A stretch of 64,000 bases of DNA, from assembly GCA_017541365.1 (NCBI GenBank), contig JAFXZF010000050.1, positions 19,872-83,871 of the forward strand. Direction: 5' to 3'. This document shows positions 18,475 to 26,813 of the stretch, piece by piece. The notes below the pieces were generated by a model. The model was not told where the DNA came from, did no database searches, and saw nothing but the letters and a program-made list of their open reading frames with translations. Numbering within the stretch: position 1 is the first letter of the stretch; every line of letters begins with the position of its first letter. Made by a program: the position numbers and the translations under genes. Source of the stretch: Prevotella sp. Its GTDB lineage: Bacteria > Bacteroidota > Bacteroidia > Bacteroidales > Bacteroidaceae.

Positions 18475-19824
18475 TTAGCTGAGTTTCTGGAACTCCTCAA
18501 AGCTTATTTCCTTCTCGTCAAGGGCAACGATATCCTTGAGAGCCTTCATCAGTTTGCGGTCAGCAGCCTGGTTAATGAGCTGGTCCACCTGCTCAGGCTT
18601 CTTGAGCATCTCCTCAGCATACTGCTCGATGTACTCGTCAGGGATGTTGTTCATGCCGTACTGGGCAAACTGCATCTTGGTCATCTCCTTGGCAACCTCC
18701 TTGACATCGGCATCTTCAATCTTCACACCAGTCTGCTCCAAAAGTTTGTTCTTGGCGAGGTGCCATGTGAGCTCCTTGATAGACTGCTCGTAGTTGTCGT
18801 CAACGTACTTCTGATCCTTGTCCTTGTTGTTGGCAAGCATGATACGCTTCATTATCTCATCAGCATACTGTACCTTGCCAAGCTTCTTCTCTACGTAAGC
18901 ACGTACGTCGGCGAGGAAACGGTACTCGGCGTTAGCATCGAGTTGCTCCTTGAGCTGCTCTGCTATCTTAGAGCGGAACTCCTTCTCATCCTTCACAGCA
19001 TCCTTGCCAAACACCTGGTCGAAGAGCTCCTGATTGATGTCGTGCTTCTTGTAGCGTGATATCTCTGTTATCTGGTATGAGAAGTCGCTGTTGACGTTCT
19101 CCACCTCTTCCTTGGTTATCTTCAGCAGGGAAGAGACCTCTATTGGTGACTCTGGATAAGCCTTCTTGGGGTTGAAGGTGATGATGTCGCCCACCTTGCA
19201 TCCCTGGAAGAGAGCCTTCTGCTCATCGCCCTTCATGTATGAAGGCAGCATCACAGCCTCTGTGACCTCTATACCGCCCTCCTTCGTGGTGCCGTCCTCA
19301 GCCAACTCGCGCAGGTCGCCCTTCAGCATGTCGTTGTCCTCGTAGCTGTCCACCTTCTCGTATGAGCCACCGCGTGAAGCATATGCATCAATCTGCTGGT
19401 CGATCATCTTGTCGTCAGCCTTGATGTTGTAGTAAGCTATCTTGTTGCGCTTTGACAGGGTGATGTCGATTTCTGGAGCTACGGCGATGTCAAACTTCAG
19501 TGTGTAGGGAGCAGGCTTGTCAAGGTCAACGGGCTCCTCGCCAAGGTGTGGCATAGGTTCGCCGAGCATATTGATTTTGTTTTCCTTGATGTAGTCGTAA
19601 AGTTTCTCGCCCACCAGTTTGTTGATAGCATCAACCTTTACCTGAGCACCTATCTGGCGCTTTATCATACCGATAGGAGCCTGTCCAGGGCGGAAGCCGG
19701 GGATATTTGCCTTCTTACGATACTCGTTGAGCTGCTTTCTCACGTTGTCCTGGTAATCTGCCTCCTCAACGGTGATTGTCATAAGGCCGCTTACCTTCTC
19801 TGGGTTTTCAAATGTAATGTTCAT
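18475..19824 (-). CDS. tig: Trigger factor (ribosome-associated chaperone)
   Basis: 449 residues from the ATG at 19822-19824; the frame is open further upstream but that part is non-coding and contains the promoter. The N-terminal ribosome-binding domain (MNITFENPEKVSGLMTITVE, with PGFRPGQAP around residue 40 as the ribosome-docking loop), a degenerate central FKBP-like domain and the long alpha-helical C-terminal domain are recognisable. Family knowledge: trigger factor binds nascent chains at the exit tunnel. As in many Bacteroidota, the peptidyl-prolyl isomerase domain is poorly conserved. A promoter at 19907-19938 and a terminator at 18397-18432 frame it as a single-gene unit. Confidence 0.92.
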   Translation of the reverse strand: MNITFENPEKVSGLMTITVEEADYQDNVRKQLNEYRKKANIPGFRPGQAPIGMIKRQIGAQVKVDAINKLVGEKLYDYIKENKINMLGEPMPHLGEEPVDLDKPAPYTLKFDIAVAPEIDITLSKRNKIAYYNIKADDKMIDQQIDAYASRGGSYEKVDSYEDNDMLKGDLRELAEDGTTKEGGIEVTEAVMLPSYMKGDEQKALFQGCKVGDIITFNPKKAYPESPIEVSSLLKITKEEVENVNSDFSYQITEISRYKKHDINQELFDQVFGKDAVKDEKEFRSKIAEQLKEQLDANAEYRFLADVRAYVEKKLGKVQYADEIMKRIMLANNKDKDQKYVDDNYEQSIKELTWHLAKNKLLEQTGVKIEDADVKEVAKEMTKMQFAQYGMNNIPDEYIEQYAEEMLKKPEQVDQLINQAADRKLMKALKDIVALDEKEISFEEFQKLS

Positions 19825-19906
19825 TTCTTTGTTCGAATTATTTTGTTTTTTGTTATTTACGCAAAAAAGCACCGCGCACTCGCGTGCGTAGCGCAATATT
19901 GAGGTG

Positions 19907-19938
19907 CAAAGGTACAAAAAATAGTTCATAGTTTACAA
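19907..19938 (-). promoter_or_regulatory. Promoter of tig
   Basis: Minus-strand TACCTTTG (-7) at 19907-19914 and TTG (-33) at 19936-19938, 21 bp apart. The -33 triplet lies inside the heptamer array at 19921-19955, so array length could change promoter spacing. Confidence 0.65.
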
Positions 19939-19955
19939 TTCACGGTTCATAGTTT
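19921..19955. repeat. Five ATAGTTC-type heptamers over the tig promoter
   Basis: ATAGTTC, ATAGTTT, ACAATTC, ACGGTTC, ATAGTTT in unbroken 7-bp phase. Confidence 0.8.
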
Positions 19956-20010
19956 GCGTTTTCTTTAAGTTTTTTTAATATCCGTCAAGTAAACGGCATG
20001 CTCTATGGAC

Positions 20011-20117
20011 AAAAAAAAGACTGGCACATCTCAACTGAGATATACCAGACTTTATTGACTAACTACTAATTTTTACTAACTTAAAAAGTAACAGAACTTC
20101 ACAGTTGTGTTAACCTT
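20011..20117 (-). ncRNA. Candidate short RNA ending in a terminator hairpin
   Basis: On the minus strand a TAACTTTG box (20124-20131) precedes about 107 nt that end in a hairpin (CCAG/CTGG and ATCTCA/TGAGAT, 20021-20048) followed by eight T. No minus-strand gene exists here for this terminator to serve. The -33 element is poor (TTTG 25 bp away), so expression is uncertain; the hairpin may only insulate tig from upstream transcription. Confidence 0.3.
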
Positions 20118-20269
20118 CAAGTGCAAAGTTACGGAGTTTTCAGATAACAGAGGGGGCAAATTTGTTCCAAGTATGATGTAAATTTGTTTCAAACTGCCTT
20201 TTTCTTGTCTATTTTCCTGTTTTCAATAATGATTTTCGCCGATTTTATCGGTATTTTGGAAAATTATTG

Positions 20270-20277
20270 TATCTTTG
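20270..20277 (+). promoter_or_regulatory. -7 box of gpx
   Basis: TATCTTTG at 20270-20277, about 48 bp before the ATG at 20326. The -33 position (about 20247) carries only a weak T-rich match. Confidence 0.5.
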
Positions 20278-20325
20278 CATCATCTACATACATACACTAC
20301 CAAACAAACAAAAAACCATACGACT

Positions 20326-20871
20326 ATGGAAAAAATTTACGATTACAAGGCTCTGACGAGCAAGAGCAAGGAACTGGATTTCGCACAGTTCGAGGGAAAA
20401 GTTCTGCTGGTGGTCAACACAGCGAGCAAGTGCGGCTTCACCCCGCAGTTTGAGGGGCTTGAAGCACTCAACCAGAAATACAAGGACAAGGGATTGGTGA
20501 TAATCGGTTTCCCATGCAACCAGTTCAAGGAACAAGACCCAGGTTCTGATGGTGAGATAGCAGAATTCTGCCAACTCAACTATGGTGTGACATTCCAGAT
20601 TATGAAGAAGACAGATGTCAACGGACCCGCAGCAGAACCCATCTTCGAGTATCTCAAGGCACAAGCTCCTACCGAAGAGTATAAGGGCATCAAGGCTAAG
20701 GCAACTCACGTTCTGCTCAAGAAGCTCAGCACAAGCGTGGAGAAAGACAGCGACATACTATGGAACTTTACCAAATTCCTCATATCAAAAGATGGTACCG
20801 TCATAAAGCGCTATGCTCCCACCACTAAGCCCGAGGACTTTGAGAAGGACATCGAGGCAATGTTGGAATAA
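20326..20871 (+). CDS. Glutathione peroxidase family (thiol peroxidase)
   Basis: 181 residues from the ATG at 20326; the longer open frame starts inside the -7 box. The catalytic residues are all present: Cys36 in NTASKCGF, Gln66 in GFPCNQF and the WN pair at about residues 146-147 (ILWNF). A Cys replaces selenocysteine, and an extra Cys (residue 64, FPCNQF) is as in thioredoxin-dependent members. Family knowledge: it reduces peroxides in the cytosol, in bacteria usually with thioredoxin and not glutathione. It stands alone between the tig promoter region and a strong bidirectional terminator. Confidence 0.92.
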   Translation: MEKIYDYKALTSKSKELDFAQFEGKVLLVVNTASKCGFTPQFEGLEALNQKYKDKGLVIIGFPCNQFKEQDPGSDGEIAEFCQLNYGVTFQIMKKTDVNGPAAEPIFEYLKAQAPTEEYKGIKAKATHVLLKKLSTSVEKDSDILWNFTKFLISKDGTVIKRYAPTTKPEDFEKDIEAMLE

Positions 20872-20967
20872 AATTAGGGTAGTGGCACGCGATGGTTCCC
20901 TGCATGGTTTCGATGGCAGCACCTCCGATGAAGCGTTGGAAAGAAAACGGAAACTGATGGAAGCAGA

Positions 20968-20997
20968 AAGGGCATGTCTCAATTGAGACATGCCCTT
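20968..20997. terminator. Bidirectional terminator, perfect 30-bp palindrome
   Basis: The 30 bases from AAGGGCATG to CATGCCCTT are fully self-complementary (15-bp arms). They lie between the convergent gpx and pectate lyase genes and can end transcription from both sides. Confidence 0.75.
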
Positions 20998-21021
20998 ATA
21001 CATTTTACACTTTACACTTTC

Positions 21022-22584
21022 TTACTCGACTACGACCTTGACAGCCTTGCCGCTGTCGAAGTCGCGTACTATGTATGCGCCTGCCTTGAGACCACGGAGA
21101 TTGCCGTAGGCTGACATGCCGACGAGCTGACCGTCGAGTGTGTAGATGTTGAGGCGACGCATATCGGGCAGCGTCTTCTCTTCTGACACGCTGATGACCT
21201 CTGTGGGTATGTCGGGGTCGTACTCCTTCCAACCCAGGTCAGGCTTGCTGCCCTTGTAGTCTGTGTAGCCATCTATTATCTCACCGGCATCGATAAACTT
21301 GCTGCCCTCTGCCAGGCACATGGTGGGAACGGTGAAGGTGCCGTCCTTGCGACCTCCCACACTCGTTGCTGGGTCGAGACTGATGAAGTCGTCATTGGTA
21401 GGTGTCATGCCATCCATATCCCATGAGTTGCTGGAGTGGGTGTAGTTGCCAGTGGTGATGATGTCCTTCCACCATTCGTCTTTTGGCTTGCTCCAGTCTG
21501 CCTCGTGGCTGTAGTGGCTTATAGAGTTGCGGATGTCGAGACTCTGCATCTCTGCCGAACCGAAGTGATAGTTGTTCTTGTTGTCGTACGCTGAGCAGTT
21601 ATACAGCTTCACATTACCCTGGGTGTAGTTCTGGTCGAAACCCTTGATGGTGTTTGCCACTGCGAGGCAGCGGTACATGGTGACGTCGGTAGCCACGCCG
21701 GCACCACCTATTTTGAAGCCGTTCTTGTTGCCGTTGTTGTAATAGTTGTTGCGATACCATGTCTTGGTTACGCCCTTGGTGGTTGTTGCAGTCTTGCCCT
21801 CCATGGTGTCAAACCAAGCCTTGTCAACCTCCAGACGTGGGTTACCTGTAAAGTCGTAGTACTCGGGTGAGTTGTTGTAAGTGATGCAGTTGATGAACAC
21901 TATAGGCGAAGTGGTGCCACGCTTGTAGAGGTCCCAACCATCGTCAGAGTTGTTCCATGCTCGGCAGTTGATATAGGTATTGCCACCACCAGTGAACTGC
22001 TTATCGCAGAAACCGTCGGCATTACCACCAAAATCAGGCTTAGAGGAACCACCCTGCTCATAGTCGAAGCTATCGAAAGAGTCGCAGTTGATAATGGTAC
22101 AGTTGTCAGCATCCTTCACTCCGAAACCAGAATCGACACTTGCCTGCGAGGTGCAGTTCTCAATCTTGTTATAGCTACCACAGATAAGGAAACCCTTGAA
22201 ACCAGCATAGCGTACTGTTATACCATAGAGGTGAACATAGTTTACACGCGTGCGCACGCCGTTTGTCTGACCGCCATACGACATCTTGCTTCCGTCAACA
22301 ATGGGGTGGGCACCTTTGTAGGCTCCCACGTAAGTCATCTTGTCGGCTGTGCCAGCAGATGTTGGCTGCTTCACGTCAACTGTAGTCGTGATATAATAGA
22401 CACCATCCATCAGGAACAGTGAGTCGCCACCAGCAAAAGACTTTGATGATGCCAGTGAAGCCAGGTCGCCAGGATCACTAATGCTTGTTCCCGAGCCATT
22501 GGCACCTGGTGCTGCATAATAGTTTGTAGCCATCGCCGTTGCTCCCATACAGAGCATCAGCATACTGAGTAGTTTTGTTTTCAT
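21022..22584 (-). CDS. Pectate lyase-like right-handed beta-helix protein (PL9-like) with T9SS C-terminal signal
   Basis: 520 residues. Signal peptide about 1-19 (ending AMA). The central beta-helix carries GGNADGFCDK and RAWNNSDDGWDLYK (about residues 190-220), blocks characteristic of PL9 polysaccharide lyases, where a Lys acts as base and Asp residues bind calcium. The last 45 residues form a compact strand-rich tail: RRLNIYTLDGQLV, then LKAGAYIVR and a final KAVKVVVE. This resembles the type A sorting domain of T9SS cargo. Inference: the enzyme is exported through SprA (4.4-12 kb) and cuts pectin-like polymers at the cell surface. A minus-strand -7 box (22645-22652) lies upstream. Confidence 0.82.
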   Translation of the reverse strand: MKTKLLSMLMLCMGATAMATNYYAAPGANGSGTSISDPGDLASLASSKSFAGGDSLFLMDGVYYITTTVDVKQPTSAGTADKMTYVGAYKGAHPIVDGSKMSYGGQTNGVRTRVNYVHLYGITVRYAGFKGFLICGSYNKIENCTSQASVDSGFGVKDADNCTIINCDSFDSFDYEQGGSSKPDFGGNADGFCDKQFTGGGNTYINCRAWNNSDDGWDLYKRGTTSPIVFINCITYNNSPEYYDFTGNPRLEVDKAWFDTMEGKTATTTKGVTKTWYRNNYYNNGNKNGFKIGGAGVATDVTMYRCLAVANTIKGFDQNYTQGNVKLYNCSAYDNKNNYHFGSAEMQSLDIRNSISHYSHEADWSKPKDEWWKDIITTGNYTHSSNSWDMDGMTPTNDDFISLDPATSVGGRKDGTFTVPTMCLAEGSKFIDAGEIIDGYTDYKGSKPDLGWKEYDPDIPTEVISVSEEKTLPDMRRLNIYTLDGQLVGMSAYGNLRGLKAGAYIVRDFDSGKAVKVVVE

Positions 22585-22644
22585 AAAGTTTTTAATTATT
22601 GTTTAGTTAGTGCATTAAGTTAGCGAATCAAACGTTTGCGGTTG

Positions 22645-22652
22645 CAAAGTTA
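22645..22652 (-). promoter_or_regulatory. -7 box of the pectate lyase gene
   Basis: Minus-strand TAACTTTG, 60 bp before the start. The -33 position falls in the heptamer array 22662-22689 and has no clear TTG. Confidence 0.5.
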
Positions 22653-22661
22653 CTAAAAAAA

Positions 22662-22689
22662 TAGTAATTAGTAATTAGGAATTAGTAAT
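22662..22689. repeat. Four TAGTAAT heptamers between divergent promoters
   Basis: TAGTAAT, TAGTAAT, TAGGAAT, TAGTAAT in 7-bp phase, between the -7 box of the pectate lyase gene and the -33 box of nadB. Confidence 0.8.
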
Positions 22690-22694
22690 TATTT

Positions 22695-22725
22695 TTTGCA
22701 GAGCGTGAAAAATTTTGTAATTTTG
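22695..22725 (+). promoter_or_regulatory. Promoter of nadB
   Basis: TTTG at 22695-22698 and TAATTTTG at 22718-22725 with 19 bp between. It lies downstream of the ORF's earliest possible starts, so the ATG at 22765 is chosen. Confidence 0.65.
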
Positions 22726-22764
22726 CACATTAAAGATAATAACCATCGTGATTTTATAAGGTAT

Positions 22765-24354
22765 ATGGTTTACAAGTATGACTTTCTGATTATTGGTTCG
22801 GGCGTGGCAGGAATGAGCTATGCCCTGAAGGTGGCAAGGGCCAACAAGGGCAGGATATGCCTGATATGCAAGACGACACTCGATGAGGCTAACACGACAA
22901 GGGCACAGGGTGGCGTGGCGAGTGTCACTAACGTGATAGTGGATGACTTTGAGAAGCATATCAATGACACGATGATAGCGGGCGACTATATCAGCGACCC
23001 TGCTGCCGTGGAACAGGTGGTGAGGATGGGACCGTCGCAGATAAAGGAACTGGTGGAGTGGGGAGTGCGCTTCGATAAGAACGAGGACGGACTCTTTGAC
23101 CTGCATCGAGAGGGCGGACACTCGGAGTTTCGCATACTGCACCATGCTGATGACACGGGAGCGGAGATACAGCGTGGACTGATGGAAGCGGTGCGACGCA
23201 ATCCTAACATAGACATAAAGGAAAACCATTTTGCTGTGGAGATAATAACTCAGCACCACATGGGCATAGAGGTGACGAGGCAGTCGAACGACATAGAGTG
23301 CTACGGTGCCTATGTCTTAAACCCCGAGACGCAAAAGGTTGACATGTACCTTTCGAAGGTGACGGTGATGTGCACTGGAGGTTGTGGCGCAGTATATCAG
23401 ACCACGACAAACCCCGTCATAGCAACAGGCGACGGCGTGGCAATGGTATATAGGGCAAAGGGTACAGTGGCTGACATGGAGTTTGTGCAGTTTCACCCTA
23501 CGGCGCTCTACCACCCAGGTGAGACGCACCCAGCATATCTCATAACAGAGGCGATGCGCGGATATGGCGGCATACTGCGACTGCCTACGGGGGAGACGTT
23601 TATGGAGAACTATGACGAGCGACTGTCACTGGCTCCACGTGATATAGTGGCACGTGCCATAGACAAGGAGATGAAGAAGCATGGCCTGGACCATGTATGC
23701 CTCGATGTGACGCACAAGGATCCGGAGGAGACGAAGCACCACTTCCCCAACATATACCAGAAGTGCCTGTCGATAGGCATCGACATAACGAAGGAGTACA
23801 TACCCGTGCGCCCTGCGGCACACTATATGTGCGGAGGCATAAAGGTGGACTTGAACGGTTGTTCGTCAATAAAGAGGCTGTATGCCATCGGAGAGTGTTC
23901 CTGCACTGGACTGCACGGTGGCAACCGACTGGCATCAAACTCGTTGATAGAGGCTGTGGTGTATGCCGAGACGGCGGCAAAGCACTCGCTCGACCATATA
24001 GACGAGTATGACTACAACACCATGGTGCCGGAATGGAACGACGAGGGCACTATGACCAACGAGGAAAAGGTGCTGATAACGCAAAGCGTGCACGAAGTGG
24101 GCACGATAATGGCAAACTACGTGGGTATAGTACGCTCCGACCTCCGACTGAAACGTGCGTGGGTGAGACTGGACACACTGTACGAGGAGACGGAAAATCT
24201 CTTCAAACGTGTGACGGCAAGCAAGGATATCTGCGAACTGCGTAATATGATCAACGTGGGATACCTCATCACACGTTGGGCAATAGAGCGCAAGGAGTGC
24301 CGAGGTCTGCACTTTACTACAGACTACCCACTGCATGCTTATGATGTAAATTGA
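22765..24354 (+). CDS. nadB: L-aspartate oxidase
   Basis: 529 residues from the ATG at 22765. The FAD dinucleotide-binding motif IIGSGVAGMSYAL is at residues 8-20, followed by the family blocks TRAQGGVA (about residue 48), REGGHSEFRILH and GLHGGNRLASNSLIEAVVY (about residue 385). Family knowledge: NadB oxidises aspartate to iminoaspartate, the first step of NAD synthesis, with fumarate or oxygen as acceptor. Neighbouring nadA and nadC are not in the window. The stop codon is embedded in the first of four heptamers (24351-24378). Confidence 0.94.
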   Translation: MVYKYDFLIIGSGVAGMSYALKVARANKGRICLICKTTLDEANTTRAQGGVASVTNVIVDDFEKHINDTMIAGDYISDPAAVEQVVRMGPSQIKELVEWGVRFDKNEDGLFDLHREGGHSEFRILHHADDTGAEIQRGLMEAVRRNPNIDIKENHFAVEIITQHHMGIEVTRQSNDIECYGAYVLNPETQKVDMYLSKVTVMCTGGCGAVYQTTTNPVIATGDGVAMVYRAKGTVADMEFVQFHPTALYHPGETHPAYLITEAMRGYGGILRLPTGETFMENYDERLSLAPRDIVARAIDKEMKKHGLDHVCLDVTHKDPEETKHHFPNIYQKCLSIGIDITKEYIPVRPAAHYMCGGIKVDLNGCSSIKRLYAIGECSCTGLHGGNRLASNSLIEAVVYAETAAKHSLDHIDEYDYNTMVPEWNDEGTMTNEEKVLITQSVHEVGTIMANYVGIVRSDLRLKRAWVRLDTLYEETENLFKRVTASKDICELRNMINVGYLITRWAIERKECRGLHFTTDYPLHAYDVN

Positions 24355-24378
24355 CAATCGATAATTGACAATTGATAA
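24351..24378. repeat. Four TTGACAA/TTGATAA heptamers at the nadB stop
   Basis: TTGACAA, TCGATAA, TTGACAA, TTGATAA in 7-bp phase. The array includes the nadB stop and reaches the first possible start of the next gene. The same words form an eight-unit array after asnA. Confidence 0.8.
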
Positions 24379-24463
24379 TGATGATTAGGAAAGACTGTAT
24401 GCATGAAACTGGAAGCCTTATGAGTAATGTGTTCATAAGAAAGGTGTTGCTGGCAGTGATAAT

Positions 24464-24477
24464 TTTCAATTTTCAAT
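24464..24477 (+). repeat. Tandem TTTCAAT heptamers at the dacB frameshift
   Basis: Two TTTCAAT units inside the region encoding the signal peptide hydrophobic core. Loss of one unit (or gain of two) joins the signal-peptide frame to the enzyme frame. Confidence 0.8.
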
Positions 24478-25243
24478 TCAGTTCACGCCCAGGAACCTGA
24501 CAGCACCGTGGTGCGAGAGAAAGACCTGAAGGCAAGGCTGGATAGCGTGGTCGGCGAGGCGAGGATACTGGAGACATCGCAGATGGGACTGATGGTATAT
24601 GACCTTGACGGTGACAGCGTGGTGTATGAGCGAGATGCACGACAGACGATGAGGCCGGCATCGACCATGAAACTGCTTACTGCCATAACGGCGCTCGACA
24701 AACTGGGGGCAGAGTATGAGTATGTGACTCCCCTGAAGGTAGGACGAAACGCTACAACAGGTGCCCTGTACCTCGTGGGGGCAATGGATCCGCTGATAAC
24801 GGAGGATGACCTGCGGGTGATGGTGGATAGCCTAAAGACGATGGGCATCGATACGGTGAGGGGCAATATATATATGGACCACTCCATGAAAGACAGCGAC
24901 CTGTACGGCGAGGGATGGTGCTGGGATGATGATAACCCGATGTTGTCGGCATTGGTATATAATCGTAAGGATGATATGGGGGAGCACCTCAGACGCTATA
25001 TGATGGCTGACAGCATATACGTGACGGGCAGAGTGGCGAGAGGGCGATGTCCTGATGATGCTGAGACGATATATGTGATACGGCACAAACTGACTGACGT
25101 GCTCATGCCGATGATGAAGCAGAGCAATAACCTATATGCTGAGAGTGCTTTTTACCACATAGGGCTGACAAAGGGAAAGCCATCGACAGCGAAAAAAGCT
25201 AAGGCGGTGGAAGAAACTTTGCTGGAGCTAATTTATGCTAAAA

Positions 25244-25276
25244 CTCCCTCCCTTGGGAGGGCTGGGGGTGGGGTCC
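25244..25276 (+). repeat. GC-rich palindrome with G-rich tail inside dacB
   Basis: CCCTCCC-TT-GGGAGGG (25246-25261) followed by CTGGGGGTGGGGT. It is translated in frame as part of KTPSLGRAGGGVP, just before the conserved DGSGLS block. Similar palindrome-plus-tail units occur twice in nqrA. Confidence 0.7.
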
Positions 25277-25649
25277 CCATTCATCGCTTTGCTGATGGGT
25301 CGGGACTGTCACTATACAACTACGTGTCGGCCGAAATGGAGGTGATGCTTCTGCGCTATGCCTACAGGAACGACAGCATATATGATGCACTACGTGAAAT
25401 GCTGCCCATAGCTGCAGTGGACGGCACACTGAAAGACCGTATGCGAGGCACTCCTGCGGAGAATAATGTAAGGGCAAAGACAGGAACGCTGTCAGGGGTG
25501 TACTCACTGGCGGGATACTGTACTGCTGCCAACGGTAACAAACTCGCCTTTGCCATACTCAACCAAGGGGTGATGAAAGCGGCACCGGCAAGGGCTCTGC
25601 AGGACAGAATATGTATAGAATTGTGCAGGTAGGTTAAAAAACGACTAAT

Positions 25650-26702
25650 ATGAATATCATTATATCAAAGGACTTCAAGAAGGAACTGACAGCCGCCATA
25701 AATGAGTGTGAGCACGATAGGATATTCGTGCTCACTGATACTAATACGGCAAAGTACTGTTTGCCAGTGCTTAACAGTTCACAGTGCTTAACAGTGAATT
25801 GTGAACTGATTACCATCGGAGCATCCGATCTGGAGAAGACGCTGGACAGCGTGAGCCATGTATGGCAGAAACTACAGAGTGGCGGCGCCACACGCCACTC
25901 GCTCTTGATAAATCTGGGTGGCGGTATGGTGACAGACCTCGGAGGATTTGCGGCAAGTACTTTCAAGCGTGGCATCAATTTTATCAACATACCTACCACG
26001 TTGCTGGCAATGGTCGATGCCTCGGTGGGTGGCAAGACGGGCATCAACTTCGGCGGACTGAAAAACGAGATAGGTGTGTTCCGTGATGCTAACTGTGTGA
26101 TAATCAACACGCAATTTCTCAAAACACTTGATACGGAGAATATACGTTCGGGGTATGCCGAGATGCTCAAGCACGGACTGATAAACCGTGAGGGCAGGAG
26201 GATGATGGATGAACTCCTTGCTTACGACATCGCCAATCCCGACCTCGACGTACTGGCACGCATGATAGGCGAATCGGTTGAGGTAAAAGAGAAAATCGTC
26301 ATGGAGGACCCTCTGGAGCATGGCATACGCAAGGCTCTCAACGTAGGACATACGATAGGACATGCTTTCGAATCGTGGGCGATGGCACACAATAAACCTG
26401 TATTTCACGGTTATGCTGTGGCTTACGGCATAATACCTGAGTTGTACCTCGCTTGCACGAAGACAGACTTTCCTCAGGATGTGATGCGACAGATTGTATA
26501 TTATATAAAAGAGGTGTATGGCACGTTGCCCATAACCTGCGACGATTACCCCGAACTGCTTGAACTGATGACCCACGACAAGAAGAATACCGCTGGCACG
26601 ATAAACTTTACCCTGCTGGGTGGTATTGGTGACATACGCATCAATCAGACTGCAACGAAGGAGGAGATACAGGAAGCGCTCGATTTTTTTCGTGAAGGAT
26701 AG
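25650..26702 (+). CDS. aroB: 3-dehydroquinate synthase
   Basis: 350 residues. The glycine-rich NAD motif LINLGGGMVTDLGGFAAS (about residues 88-105), the block INIPTTLLAMVDASVGGKTG and the metal-binding His in NVGHTIGHAFE are all present. Family knowledge: AroB closes the DAHP ring to 3-dehydroquinate, step two of the shikimate pathway, with NAD+ and a divalent metal. Residues about 40-54 (LNSSQCLTVNCEL) are encoded by degenerate heptamers like those in spacers. ATG at 25650, 17 bp after dacB; probably cotranscribed. Confidence 0.94.
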   Translation: MNIIISKDFKKELTAAINECEHDRIFVLTDTNTAKYCLPVLNSSQCLTVNCELITIGASDLEKTLDSVSHVWQKLQSGGATRHSLLINLGGGMVTDLGGFAASTFKRGINFINIPTTLLAMVDASVGGKTGINFGGLKNEIGVFRDANCVIINTQFLKTLDTENIRSGYAEMLKHGLINREGRRMMDELLAYDIANPDLDVLARMIGESVEVKEKIVMEDPLEHGIRKALNVGHTIGHAFESWAMAHNKPVFHGYAVAYGIIPELYLACTKTDFPQDVMRQIVYYIKEVYGTLPITCDDYPELLELMTHDKKNTAGTINFTLLGGIGDIRINQTATKEEIQEALDFFREG

Positions 26703-26762
26703 CAATTTGCAAGCGAAAGTATATAAATAACTGACAAAATGTAAAACTTTTTGGCGATTTTC

Positions 26763-26793
26763 TTTGCAGTTTAATAAAAATGTCGTACCTTTG
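26763..26793 (+). promoter_or_regulatory. Promoter of asnA
   Basis: TTTG at 26763-26766 and TACCTTTG at 26786-26793, 19 bp apart; the ATG at 26814 follows after 20 bases. Confidence 0.75.
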
Positions 26794-26813
26794 CGCTCAA
26801 AATTGTAAGAATC

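Larger units (their letters stand above)
19825..20325. other. 500-bp divergent intergenic region tig / gpx
   Basis: Contents: tig promoter (19907-19938), heptamer array (19921-19955), a hairpin with a T-run on the minus strand (20011-20050), a possible short minus-strand RNA (20011-20117) and the gpx -7 box (20270-20277). No open frame in it is supported. Confidence 0.7.
24420..25632 (+). pseudogene. dacB: D-alanyl-D-alanine carboxypeptidase (PBP4-like), frameshifted in signal peptide; possibly phase-variable
   Basis: The penicillin-binding core reads in one frame (24508-25632, 374 residues): STMK (Ser about 52, Lys 55), SNN (about 206) and KTG (about 324) are the three active-site motifs, and FADGSGLS is typical of PBP4. 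Family knowledge: periplasmic trimming of peptidoglycan peptides. That frame has no signal peptide and only a GTG start. The signal peptide lies in another frame: ATG at 24420 (or 24378/24381) encodes MSNVFIRKVLLAVIIFNF and stops at 24498-24500. The shift falls in tandem heptamers (TTTCAAT, 24464-24477); removing one unit would give a normal signal ending NSVHA before QEPDS. The protein is also short for PBP4, and a GC-rich palindrome is inserted in frame at 25244-25276. It may be an off-state allele, a decayed gene or a sequence error. Confidence 0.75.
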
